Positions 8,043 to 16,385 of a stretch of 64,000 nt of DNA are shown one piece after another. Positions within the stretch are counted from its first letter, which is position 1. Each line of letters starts with the position of its first letter. The stretch comes from an uncultured Aquimarina sp. (lineage in GTDB: Bacteria; Bacteroidota; Bacteroidia; Flavobacteriales; Flavobacteriaceae). A program made the translations under genes and the position numbers. The stretch spans positions 48,236 through 112,235 of the forward strand of contig CANLMN010000012.1 in assembly GCA_947492105.1 (NCBI GenBank), given 5' to 3'. Under the pieces are notes generated by a model. It had not been told where the DNA came from and did no database searches. It saw nothing but the letters and a program-made list of their open reading frames with translations.

Positions 8043-9842
8043 ATGAGTACAACTAAAAACATTGCAATTATTGCACACGTTGATCACGGTAAAACAACCT
8101 TGGTGGATAAAATTATGTATCATTGTCAACTTTTTCGTGAAAACGAAAATACAGGAGATTTGATCCTGGACAACAATGACTTGGAACGTGAGAGAGGGAT
8201 TACAATTACTTCCAAAAATGTTTCTGTACAATATAAGGATACAAAAATCAATATTATTGATACTCCCGGTCACGCCGATTTTGGGGGAGAGGTTGAGCGT
8301 GTGTTGAATATGGCTGATGGCGTACTGTTGCTAGTGGATGCCTTTGAAGGTCCAATGCCGCAGACGCGATTTGTACTGCAAAAGGCTATTGATCTTGGTT
8401 TGAAACCATGTGTTGTAGTAAACAAGGTAGATAAAGAAAATTGTACTCCAGACGAGGTGCATGAGAAAGTATTTGATCTTATGTTTGAATTGGGAGCAGA
8501 AGAATGGCAATTAGACTTTCCAACAGTATACGGTTCTGCAAAGAATAACTGGATGAGTGATGATTGGAAAAAAGAAACTGATAACATAGAACCATTGTTG
8601 AATATGGTTATTGATCATATTCCAGAACCAAAAATTGAAGAAGGAACAACACAGTTGTTGATTACATCACTGGATTTTTCTTCTTTTACAGGTCGTATCG
8701 CAATCGGAAGATTGCAAAGAGGATCTTTGAAAGAAGGAATGCAGGTTTCGTTGGTCAAAAGAGATGGAAGTGTTACAAAAACAAAAATAAAAGAGTTACA
8801 TACGTTCGAGGGTCTAGGACGTAAAAAAGTTAAGGAAGTAGAAGCAGGAGATATTTGTGCTTTGGTAGGTTTAGAAGGATTTGAAATTGGAGATACAGTT
8901 GCAGATTTGGAAAATCCAGAAGGATTAAAAACCATAGCTATTGATGAGCCAACAATGAGTATGTTGTTTACAATTAATGATTCCCCATTCTTTGGTAAAG
9001 ACGGGAAATTTGTAACATCAAGGCATATCAAAGATCGTCTGACAAAAGAATTGGAAAAAAACTTAGCACTTCGTGTTAATGAAACAGATAGTGCCGATAA
9101 ATTCTTGGTATTTGGTCGAGGAGTACTGCATTTGTCTGTATTGATAGAGACAATGCGTAGAGAAGGGTATGAGTTGCAAATCGGACAACCACAGGTGATT
9201 ATCAGAGAAATTGATGGTGTGAAGTGTGAACCTGTAGAGGAATTAACCATTGACTTGCCAGAGAGTGTTTCTGGAAAAGCAGTGGAGATGGTGACAATGC
9301 GTAAGGGGGAGATGCTCAGTATGGAAGCAAAAGGTGATCGTATGGTTTGTGAGTTTTTGATTCCATCAAGAGGGATTATAGGGTTACGAAATCAGTTGCT
9401 CACTGCTACTGCTGGAGAGGCTATTATGGCGCACCGTTTTAAAGAATATCAACCTTTGAAAGGAGGTATTCCTGAACGTCAAAATGGTTCTCTTGTAAGT
9501 ATGGAAAAAGGAAGTGCAATACCATATTCTATTGATAAGTTACAGGATAGAGGGAAGTTTTTTGTAGATCCAGGAGAGGATATATACGAAGGACAGGTGA
9601 TTGGAGAGAATTCACGAGGTGATGATATGACCGTGAATGTTACAAAAACAAAGAAATTATCGAATGTACGTTCTTCTGGAGCGGATGATAAGGCCAAAAT
9701 TGTTCCTGCAATTAAATTTTCATTAGAAGAAGCGTTAGAATATATCCAAAAAGATGAGTACGTAGAAGTTACGCCAAACCACTTGCGTTTGCGTAAAGTC
9801 TATCTAAAAGAGGTAGATCGTAAGAGAAATAAGATTGTATAA
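8043..9842 (+). CDS. typA: Translational GTPase TypA/BipA
   Basis: 599 aa from the ATG at 8043. A longer in-frame start upstream is rejected because family members begin with the short lead directly before the G1 motif. The GTPase domain has G1 AHVDHGKTT, the switch with RERGITI, G3 DTPGHADFGGEVERV and G4 NKVDKEN. EF-G-like domains III and V and the TypA-specific C-terminal domain (GSLVSMEKGSAIPYSIDKLQ is typical) follow. TypA binds the ribosome and assists large-subunit assembly and stress growth. The gene is monocistronic and is closed by a strong terminator at 9868-9902. Confidence 0.96.
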   Translation: MSTTKNIAIIAHVDHGKTTLVDKIMYHCQLFRENENTGDLILDNNDLERERGITITSKNVSVQYKDTKINIIDTPGHADFGGEVERVLNMADGVLLLVDAFEGPMPQTRFVLQKAIDLGLKPCVVVNKVDKENCTPDEVHEKVFDLMFELGAEEWQLDFPTVYGSAKNNWMSDDWKKETDNIEPLLNMVIDHIPEPKIEEGTTQLLITSLDFSSFTGRIAIGRLQRGSLKEGMQVSLVKRDGSVTKTKIKELHTFEGLGRKKVKEVEAGDICALVGLEGFEIGDTVADLENPEGLKTIAIDEPTMSMLFTINDSPFFGKDGKFVTSRHIKDRLTKELEKNLALRVNETDSADKFLVFGRGVLHLSVLIETMRREGYELQIGQPQVIIREIDGVKCEPVEELTIDLPESVSGKAVEMVTMRKGEMLSMEAKGDRMVCEFLIPSRGIIGLRNQLLTATAGEAIMAHRFKEYQPLKGGIPERQNGSLVSMEKGSAIPYSIDKLQDRGKFFVDPGEDIYEGQVIGENSRGDDMTVNVTKTKKLSNVRSSGADDKAKIVPAIKFSLEEALEYIQKDEYVEVTPNHLRLRKVYLKEVDRKRNKIV

Positions 9843-10206
9843 TCTTAACTTCAGAGTGATAAATTACAAAAGCCATACGCATTAAGTGTATGGCTTTTTT
9901 TAGTACTGTACTGATCTAGGGATTAATACCTTTTTAAAAACATCTTAGCAATTTATTTTCTATCAATACAGTGTATTTAATCAACAAGGAAAAGATACAA
10001 AATTCCAATGTTTATCTACAGGTCAAAAGCATTTTTTTTATTGACAAATAGCTGCTATGATGTGTCTTATATATAGTTTTGTCTGAGTAGAAAAATCCAA
10101 GGCTTATGAGCCTTATCGCTACATGCTTGGTTTTGCAGGCGTTTTTGATGATAGAGTTTTCTTAGTGAGTTAATTTTAGTACATTTCAGTCTAAAAATAT
10201 TATTTA
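9843..10206. other. Intergenic region before the polysaccharide cluster
   Basis: 364 bp. It holds the typA terminator, a TAGTTTTG box (10074-10081, a possible -7 element without a clear -33), and a small perfect hairpin AAGGCT-TATG-AGCCTT (10099-10114) that would lie in the leader of the following cluster. No gene is seen. Confidence 0.5.
9868..9902 (+). terminator. Rho-independent terminator of typA
   Basis: Stem AAAAGCCATAC / GTATGGCTTTT with a 9-base loop, followed by a run of T. It lies 26 bases after the typA stop codon. Confidence 0.9.
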
Positions 10207-11184
10207 GTGGGTAAATCATATATAACAAGAAGGTATGGTGAAAAAGATCATGTTATCTGGGATGATTTTGTAGCAAGAGCAAAGAATGCTACTTTTTTGT
10301 TTAATAGAGGATTTATGGACTATCATAGCGACCGTTTTGATGATTATTCGTTACTGGTTTTTGATGGCAAAAAATTATGTGCCGTAGTACCAGCAAATCT
10401 TGTAAATGGAGAGGTATGTGCACATCAAGGCTTGACTTATGCAGGGATTGTTTTTTTGAAAGGGCTTAAGTTTTCTAATGTCTTGGGAGTATATAAAAGT
10501 ATACTACAGTTTTTAGAATCGCAAAAGATCCAACGTTTTGTAATCAAGGTAGTACCAAGAATATATTGTACGTTAGCTACCGATGAGCTAGATTATCTCT
10601 TGTTTCTCACAGATGCACAATTATTACGTAGGGATTTGTCTATTACAATAGATCAGGTAGCTAGTAGCAAGATACAATCAAACAGAATGGAAGGGGTCAA
10701 AAAAGGAGTCAAAAACCAGTTGATTATTAAGGAAGATTTAGATTTGGAGGCTTTTTGGAAGCAAGTACTGATCCCAAACCTCAAAGAACGCTATGATAGC
10801 GCACCAACACATAGTTATGAAGAGATTGCTAAATTGGCAGCGCTTTTTCCGGAAAATATTCGACAATTCAATGTATATCATCAAGAGGCAATAGTTGCAG
10901 GAGCAACAATGTTCGTGTCAAAAACTGTGGCACATGTACAATATATTTCTGCAATAGGCGATAAGCAGCAACTGGGTAGCTTAGATTTTCTTTTTCATTA
11001 TTTGATCAAAGAAGTATTTTGTGATAAACAGTATTTTGATCTTGGTACATCAAGTGAAAACTCAGGAAGGTCGGTAAATAGCGGCTTATTGTATTGGAAA
11101 GAGTGCTTTGGAGGTAATGGGAATATTCAAGATACGTATGAGGTAGAAACGGCAAATCACGTTTTATTGGATACCGTACTTTGA
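10207..11184 (+). CDS. FemAB/GNAT-like acyltransferase of a polysaccharide cluster
   Basis: 325 aa starting at a GTG. That start is kept because the N-terminal strand (GKSYITRRYGEKDHVIWDDF) belongs to the family fold and the next Met is 36 codons in. It resembles FemAB / CelD-like double-GNAT proteins: NATFLFNRGFMDYHSDRF, then a second GNAT half ending in YWKECFGGNG. Relatives occur in O-antigen and capsule loci, where they acylate amino sugars. Here it precedes a DegT aminotransferase, and an FdtA-like isomerase lies at 15773. It may therefore N-acylate the 3-amino sugar made by those two (inference; classical FdtC enzymes have a different fold). Confidence 0.7.
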   Translation: MGKSYITRRYGEKDHVIWDDFVARAKNATFLFNRGFMDYHSDRFDDYSLLVFDGKKLCAVVPANLVNGEVCAHQGLTYAGIVFLKGLKFSNVLGVYKSILQFLESQKIQRFVIKVVPRIYCTLATDELDYLLFLTDAQLLRRDLSITIDQVASSKIQSNRMEGVKKGVKNQLIIKEDLDLEAFWKQVLIPNLKERYDSAPTHSYEEIAKLAALFPENIRQFNVYHQEAIVAGATMFVSKTVAHVQYISAIGDKQQLGSLDFLFHYLIKEVFCDKQYFDLGTSSENSGRSVNSGLLYWKECFGGNGNIQDTYEVETANHVLLDTVL

Positions 11185-11215
11185 TAATTAGTATAAATAG
11201 ATAAATTATTTACGG

Positions 11216-12316
11216 ATGATTCCATTTTTGGATTTACAAAAAATTAATAAAAACTATCACGAGCAATTTGTTACAGGTTTTCAACAGTTTTTGGCGTCAG
11301 GTTATTATGTTTTGGGAAACCAAGTAAAAGTCTTTGAAGCTGCATTTGCAAATTATTGTGGTGTTGATTTTTGTATCGGTACTGGTAATGGATTAGAAGC
11401 ACTAACACTAATACTGAGAGGGTATATCACCTTGGGTCGATTAAAAGAGGGTGATGGGGTTATTGTAGCAGCAAACACGTATATAGCTACCATATTGTCA
11501 ATAATACATGCGGGCTTAAGACCAGTATTAGTAGAGCCAGATGAAAAAACATTCAACATTTCGCCAGAGGCCATAAGAGCGACTGTTGACCCCTCTATTA
11601 AGGTCATAGTTCCTACTCACTTATATGGTCAACTTGCAGCGATGGAAGTCATTCATAAAATAGCAAAACAATATGAGTTATTAGTGATAAGCGATGCAGC
11701 GCAAGCGCATGGGGCTAGGGATGCTCACGGTAATATGTCGGGTAACCTGAGTGATGCAACGGCTTTTAGTTTTTATCCAACAAAAAATTTGGGAGCTTTG
11801 GGAGATGGTGGTGCTATAACAACTAATGATAGGGCACTGGCGGTAGTTTTGAGAAAAATACGGAATTATGGCACGAGTAGTAAATATATCAACGAATACA
11901 TTGGCTGGAATTCTCGATTGGATGAATTGCAAGCAGCATTTTTATTTATAAAACTTTCTTCTTTAGATGAGGAAAATGAGAAACGGCGAAGTATAGGAAA
12001 ACGCTATTTAGAAGAGATTAAAAATTCCAAAATACGGCTTCCATATTGGAGTGGCTCTGAGGATCATGTTTTTCATGTTTTCGTAGTCCGAGTTATAGAT
12101 CGAACTGCATTTTGTGAATATCTTACAGATTGTGGTGTCGGATATTTGATTCATTACCCCATACCGCCACATCAACAAAAGGCATTGAAAGAATATCATC
12201 ATTTAGAATTTCCTGTTACAGAGAGAATTCATGAAGAAGTGATTAGTTTGCCTTTACATCCTGCCCTGACATTTGCAGAAGTGTCAGAAATTATTACTGT
12301 GGTAAATAATTATTGA
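11216..12316 (+). CDS. DegT/DnrJ/EryC1-type sugar aminotransferase
   Basis: 366 aa. A PLP-dependent nucleotide-sugar transaminase, with MIPFLDLQKINKNYHEQF at the N-terminus, GTGNGLEAL for phosphate binding, ISDAAQAHGA with Asp160, and the Schiff-base Lys190 in SFYPTKNLGALGDGGA. It shows the FdtB/QdtB-like layout, so it probably aminates C3 of a dTDP-3-keto-6-deoxyhexose. This fits the FdtA-like ketoisomerase in the same cluster. The substrate is inferred from context. The stop codon directly abuts the TTG start of the flippase gene, which indicates tight coupling. Confidence 0.88.
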   Translation: MIPFLDLQKINKNYHEQFVTGFQQFLASGYYVLGNQVKVFEAAFANYCGVDFCIGTGNGLEALTLILRGYITLGRLKEGDGVIVAANTYIATILSIIHAGLRPVLVEPDEKTFNISPEAIRATVDPSIKVIVPTHLYGQLAAMEVIHKIAKQYELLVISDAAQAHGARDAHGNMSGNLSDATAFSFYPTKNLGALGDGGAITTNDRALAVVLRKIRNYGTSSKYINEYIGWNSRLDELQAAFLFIKLSSLDEENEKRRSIGKRYLEEIKNSKIRLPYWSGSEDHVFHVFVVRVIDRTAFCEYLTDCGVGYLIHYPIPPHQQKALKEYHHLEFPVTERIHEEVISLPLHPALTFAEVSEIITVVNNY

Positions 12317-13603
12317 TTGGGAAAGCTCTTTAACATATTGCGCAATAATGTATTATTAAAAATCACTTCTTTGAATGGTATTAGTGTTTTGCTAAGAGCC
12401 ATGATAAGTGTTGTTGTTTCTAAGATAGTAGCGATTTATATAGGTCCTCAAGGAATGGCGCTTCTTGGCAATTTTAGAAATTTTATTAATTCTGTTCAAA
12501 CATTAGGGGGATTGGGGTTGTCTAACGGGATTATTAAGTATGTGTCAGAATCTAAATCAGATTCTTTAGTTCTCGAAAAGCTTTACGCAACCTTGTTTTT
12601 TTTAGGAGGTATTACATCTATTTTGGTTGGAGGTGTTATATATTTTGGAGCGGGATACTGGAATAGTTATGTGTTTGGAGAGCGATTAAATTTGGAACTG
12701 CTCTTTAAATTTTTGGGGATTGTTTTGCCTTTTTATGTAGCTCAAATATTTCTATTAAATGTGATCAATGGGCTCTCAAAATATAAAACTTATGTATATA
12801 TTAATATTATTGGAAATAGCCTTTATTTTATAACCGTAGTTTTTTTGATTGTTAGATTCAAATTAGTTGGTGCGCTGTATGGTATTGTGCTAACACCAGT
12901 ACTTTTGTTTTTGGTTACAGTACTATTTTTATGGAAAGAAAAGTTTAGGTTTACTATTCCGGAAATTAAAAATTTGTCTAGTGAACATGTCCGCAATTTG
13001 GCAATATTTGCTGTAATGACGATGTTTTCAGGTTTATTATTACCTCAGGTTTTGATGCAGATACGAATACATCTTATTACAAATATTGGCGAGATAGAGG
13101 CAGGAATATGGGAAGGTTTACAGCAATTTAGTAGTCAATATTTGTTGTTTGTGACATCCCTTTTTACTTTGTACTTATTGCCAAAATTATCAGAAAATCT
13201 ATCTGACCTTGATTTTAGAAAAGAAGTATTGATTTTTTATAGAAGTATACTTCCCTTTTTGGCACTGGGAATGGTCTTGATTTATTTTTTAAGGAAGTAC
13301 ATTGTTATATTCCTTTTTTCTAAAGATTTTTTAGAAATGGAATCCTTGTTTGCGTATCAATTGATTGGAGATTTTTTAAAAATAATGTCTTTAACACTAG
13401 CATATCAACTTATTGCAAAAAAAATGTTTTGGAAATATTTGCTTACTGAGGCAATTTCGATTGGTGTTATATACGGTACTAGTGTTTATTTCATAGATGC
13501 ATTTGGTTTTGAAGGGGTAGTACAGGCATATGCTTTAAGTTATTTACTATATCTGTTGCTATTGGTAGGGGTGTTCAGAAAATCATTGTTTTTTACCAAA
13601 TAG
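12317..13603 (+). CDS. Wzx-type polysaccharide flippase
   Basis: 428 aa with about 10-12 hydrophobic helices throughout, of the MOP / polysaccharide_synt family. The N-terminus (ITSLNGISVLLRAMISVVVSK and IYIGPQGMALLGNFRNF) is typical of O-antigen translocases that move undecaprenyl-PP-linked repeat units across the inner membrane. The start is TTG, immediately after the stop of the aminotransferase with no spacer. There is no in-frame ATG before residue 28, and a later start would lose the first helix. A partner Wzy polymerase is not present in the window. Confidence 0.85.
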   Translation: MGKLFNILRNNVLLKITSLNGISVLLRAMISVVVSKIVAIYIGPQGMALLGNFRNFINSVQTLGGLGLSNGIIKYVSESKSDSLVLEKLYATLFFLGGITSILVGGVIYFGAGYWNSYVFGERLNLELLFKFLGIVLPFYVAQIFLLNVINGLSKYKTYVYINIIGNSLYFITVVFLIVRFKLVGALYGIVLTPVLLFLVTVLFLWKEKFRFTIPEIKNLSSEHVRNLAIFAVMTMFSGLLLPQVLMQIRIHLITNIGEIEAGIWEGLQQFSSQYLLFVTSLFTLYLLPKLSENLSDLDFRKEVLIFYRSILPFLALGMVLIYFLRKYIVIFLFSKDFLEMESLFAYQLIGDFLKIMSLTLAYQLIAKKMFWKYLLTEAISIGVIYGTSVYFIDAFGFEGVVQAYALSYLLYLLLLVGVFRKSLFFTK

Positions 13604-13616
13604 CAGTGCTATGACC

Positions 13617-14555
13617 TTAGCTTTTTGATTTTATAATTGATTTTATAATTGATTTTAGAGGGGTTTTTAGAAGTACTTTTGTGGCTAATAGGCAGTATTT
13701 GACAACTAATGTGATCTGATAGTTTTCTGTATTTAGTTTTATTTCTTGTACTATTCTATTGATGAGTGCTAAATGTTCTTCGGTAGTTTGGTTAAGTTTA
13801 TATATTTTGTAGCAAATGATATAAGTAGTTTTTCTCATGTTGCTACTCCGCTGATTGAATTTTTTTGTAAGAAACGAAGTCATGGATGTTGAAATTACTC
13901 GTTTTTTGACTAAAATTTCGTCAAGATATATCATCGGAAATATCCTAGAAGCACGCACCAAATAGTCCAAATCTTCATAAGCCAAAGATTGATCATATCC
14001 ATTAAGGTGATGTAAGCTTTCCCGAGACATCATTATACCTGTGGAGTTGATAAGGTAGCTATTTACAATATCTTTGTAAATATAACCTTGAGGAGGTGGG
14101 CTTATGGTATTTTCTTTATCGTCGATAGGGTAGCTATAGGATATATGTTTGTTATTGCTATCAATCTGTTCTACATTACAAAACGATATTGCAGGATTTT
14201 TGTATATGCTTGATTTTATGTTATTTATGTGTTTTTCTATGAATTTTGGTAGCAATATATCGTCTGTAGCAAAATCTATAATATACTTGCCTTTACTGGT
14301 TTTTAATGCTTTATTAAAAGACTTGAGGTTTCCTAAGTTCTGATTGTTCTCTATAAGCAGTCCAATGTCATTTTTATCAATCCATTTTTTTATTAGAACT
14401 CTTGAGTTGTCTTGACTACAGTCATCAACGATAATGATTTCTATATTCTTATAGGTTTGCCGTAGTATGGAGTTTAGCGCAGATTCTAAAAAGGATTCAT
14501 GGTTATAACATAAACAAATTACGGAAACTAAAGGGTAAGAAGTAAAAGTGTTCAA
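13617..14555 (-). CDS. Glycosyltransferase family 2
   Basis: 312 aa. The N-terminal GT-A fold begins PLVSVICLCYNHESFLESAL, with IIVDDCSQDNS for the nucleotide sugar and ATDD as the DxD-like metal motif near residue 97. The C-terminal third is hydrophobic and basic without clear membrane spans. It probably adds one sugar to the repeat unit made by the neighbours. It is the only gene in the cluster on the minus strand, convergent with the flippase (13 bp apart) and divergent from the next glycosyltransferase. This suggests a separate insertion or its own promoter. Confidence 0.85.
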   Translation of the reverse strand: MNTFTSYPLVSVICLCYNHESFLESALNSILRQTYKNIEIIIVDDCSQDNSRVLIKKWIDKNDIGLLIENNQNLGNLKSFNKALKTSKGKYIIDFATDDILLPKFIEKHINNIKSSIYKNPAISFCNVEQIDSNNKHISYSYPIDDKENTISPPPQGYIYKDIVNSYLINSTGIMMSRESLHHLNGYDQSLAYEDLDYLVRASRIFPMIYLDEILVKKRVISTSMTSFLTKKFNQRSSNMRKTTYIICYKIYKLNQTTEEHLALINRIVQEIKLNTENYQITLVVKYCLLATKVLLKTPLKSIIKSIIKSKS

Positions 14556-14669
14556 AAAGATGTTATATTTATCCGATTAATATAGTAATGAAGAGATTTC
14601 TATAAAATAAATATACTAGTAATTTTATAGATTACAAGGTTTTTTGTGAAAGTAAGATGAAAAAGTAGT

Positions 14670-15764
14670 TTGAAAAAAATAAGTATTATTTTAACTTCAT
14701 TGGGAGTGGGAGGGGCCGAACGGGCAGGTGCTGTTTTATCTCAGCTTTTAGAAAATCGGGGATATGACGTTACAATTATTATTACACAAAGCGAAGTCGC
14801 GTATGAGTTTGGAGGACGCTATTTTAGTGTTGTGGATAAAGCGCATCATAAATGGAAGATAGTGAAGGCTATAAAAACCTTTTTGGTTTACCGAGAATTA
14901 GTTGTCTCTGGAGAATATGATTGCATTATTGATGGAAGGCATAGAGGAACTTGGTTAAAACAATGGTTTATTAATAAGTTTATATATAAGGGGATGCCGG
15001 TGTTGTATATTGTTCATAGTCATCAATTAAGGATGTATTTTCCAGAAAAAAAATGGATGGCAAAAAACCTTTATCATAATGCGGCAATGCTTGTAGGTGT
15101 TTCTAAGGCAATTGCAAAAAGTGTTAAAGAAAAATATGGACTGACCAATATACAAACGATAGAGAATACAACATTTCCAGAAACTCTGAGAGAATTAGCT
15201 TCTAATTACAATGTAATAGTAGAGCAACCTTATATTTTGTTTTATGGAAGGTTGTTCGATAGTGAAAAAAATATTTGCTTTTTGATAGATGCCTATAAAA
15301 AATCAATGTTGCCGAGTCGAAATGTGCAATTAGTGTTATTAGGTAGTGGAAAGGATGAAGAGATGTTGAAGGCTAGAGTTATTAGTCTTGGACTTGATGA
15401 TAGTATAGTTTTTATACCCTTTACGAATAATCCATTTCCTTATGTAAAAAATGCTTTGTTTACCGTTTTAACAAGTCATTTTGAGGGATTTCCTATGGTA
15501 CTGATAGAAGCATTAATGTTAGAGACTCCCGTAGTGTCTGTTGACTGTCCTTCTGGGCCTTCAGAAGTGATTCATACAGGATACAACGGGATATTAGTAC
15601 CGCAAGAAGATGAACTTTTGTTTATAAAAGCACTTGATAAAATGATAATGGACAAGGATTTTTATCGTTCTTGTAAAAAAAACACATTGAAAAGTGTGTC
15701 ACACCTTTTACCCGATAGTATAAGTGATAAGTGGGTTGACCTTTTGAATACCATTAATAATTAA
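14670..15764 (+). CDS. Glycosyltransferase family 4 (GT-B)
   Basis: 364 aa starting at TTG: the first codons TTG AAA AAA ATA give the canonical KKISIILTSLGVGGAERAG start of GT4 enzymes, with the GGAER acceptor-site motif. The C-terminal Rossmann half has ILFYGRLFDSEKNICFLIDA and the EGFPMVLIEALMLETPVVS nucleotide-sugar motif with the conserved E-x7-E. A retaining transferase probably acting on a lipid-linked repeat unit in the cytoplasm. Eight bases separate it from the ketoisomerase gene, so the two are co-transcribed. Confidence 0.88.
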   Translation: MKKISIILTSLGVGGAERAGAVLSQLLENRGYDVTIIITQSEVAYEFGGRYFSVVDKAHHKWKIVKAIKTFLVYRELVVSGEYDCIIDGRHRGTWLKQWFINKFIYKGMPVLYIVHSHQLRMYFPEKKWMAKNLYHNAAMLVGVSKAIAKSVKEKYGLTNIQTIENTTFPETLRELASNYNVIVEQPYILFYGRLFDSEKNICFLIDAYKKSMLPSRNVQLVLLGSGKDEEMLKARVISLGLDDSIVFIPFTNNPFPYVKNALFTVLTSHFEGFPMVLIEALMLETPVVSVDCPSGPSEVIHTGYNGILVPQEDELLFIKALDKMIMDKDFYRSCKKNTLKSVSHLLPDSISDKWVDLLNTINN

Positions 15765-15772
15765 GAAAGAAC

Positions 15773-16183
15773 ATGGTTCTAGAAAAAGTTAAAATTGTCG
15801 AAATCCCAAAAATTAAAGATGTGAGGGGTAATCTTTCTGTTATAGAAGGGAGTTTACTTCCTTTTGAGATTAAAAGGGTATATTATTTGTATGATGTCCC
15901 TAGTGATGCCTCAAGGGGGGGGCACGCACATATCGAACAGTGGGAGTTTTTGGTGGCACTGAGTGGTAGTTTTGAAGTATTGGTAGATGATGGAGTGGCT
16001 CAAAAGACCTTCTTATTAAATAAGCCTTTTCAAGGGTTATTGCTGCCTAATGGTATCTGGAGAGCTTTAGATAATTTTTCGTCTGGTAGTGTTTGTTTAG
16101 TTACGTCAAGCGGTGTGTTTCTCGAAGAGGATTATATTAGGGATTATCAAAGTTTTATTCAGTTCAAAGGTCTTGGAGTATAA
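15773..16183 (+). CDS. FdtA/QdtA (WxcM-like) dTDP-4-keto-6-deoxyglucose 3,4-ketoisomerase
   Basis: 136 aa, a single cupin domain. FdtA-family hallmarks are DVRGNLSVIEG, PFEIKRVYYLYDVP, RGGHAHIEQWEF with the paired catalytic histidines His51 and His53, GSFEVLVDDG, and a C-terminal DYIRDYQSF. The family isomerises dTDP-4-keto-6-deoxyglucose to the 3-keto sugar, the substrate of FdtB/QdtB-type aminotransferases such as the one at 11216. Whether the product is the galacto or gluco form cannot be told from sequence. No RmlA or RmlB gene is in the window, so the dTDP-sugar precursor must come from elsewhere. Confidence 0.85.
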   Translation: MVLEKVKIVEIPKIKDVRGNLSVIEGSLLPFEIKRVYYLYDVPSDASRGGHAHIEQWEFLVALSGSFEVLVDDGVAQKTFLLNKPFQGLLLPNGIWRALDNFSSGSVCLVTSSGVFLEEDYIRDYQSFIQFKGLGV

Positions 16184-16305
16184 TATTATACGCCTGATAG
16201 ATTAGGTGTAATGTCAAATTCGTTGGAATGATTATCTTTAGAAATTAATGCAAGCAAGTTTTTTTATTTACGATAATCAGGGTTTTTTGCAAAATATGTT
16301 TAGTG

Positions 16306-16335
16306 TTGTAGTTATCAAAAACTTATGTATATTTG
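16306..16335 (+). promoter_or_regulatory. Promoter of the LRR lipoprotein gene
   Basis: TTG (16306-16308), exactly 19 bases, then TATATTTG (16328-16335): an excellent Bacteroidota housekeeping promoter. Transcription would start near 16342, giving a leader of about 44 bases. Confidence 0.7.
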
Positions 16336-16385
16336 CGATTAGTTAATTTTATGTTAATGCTATTGCCCCCGATATACAATTTTTT

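Noticed and set aside
8043-9842. Long antisense frames across typA and across susC, kdsA and the LRR gene
   Set aside because: They are shadows of strongly conserved genes in other frames and carry no domain.
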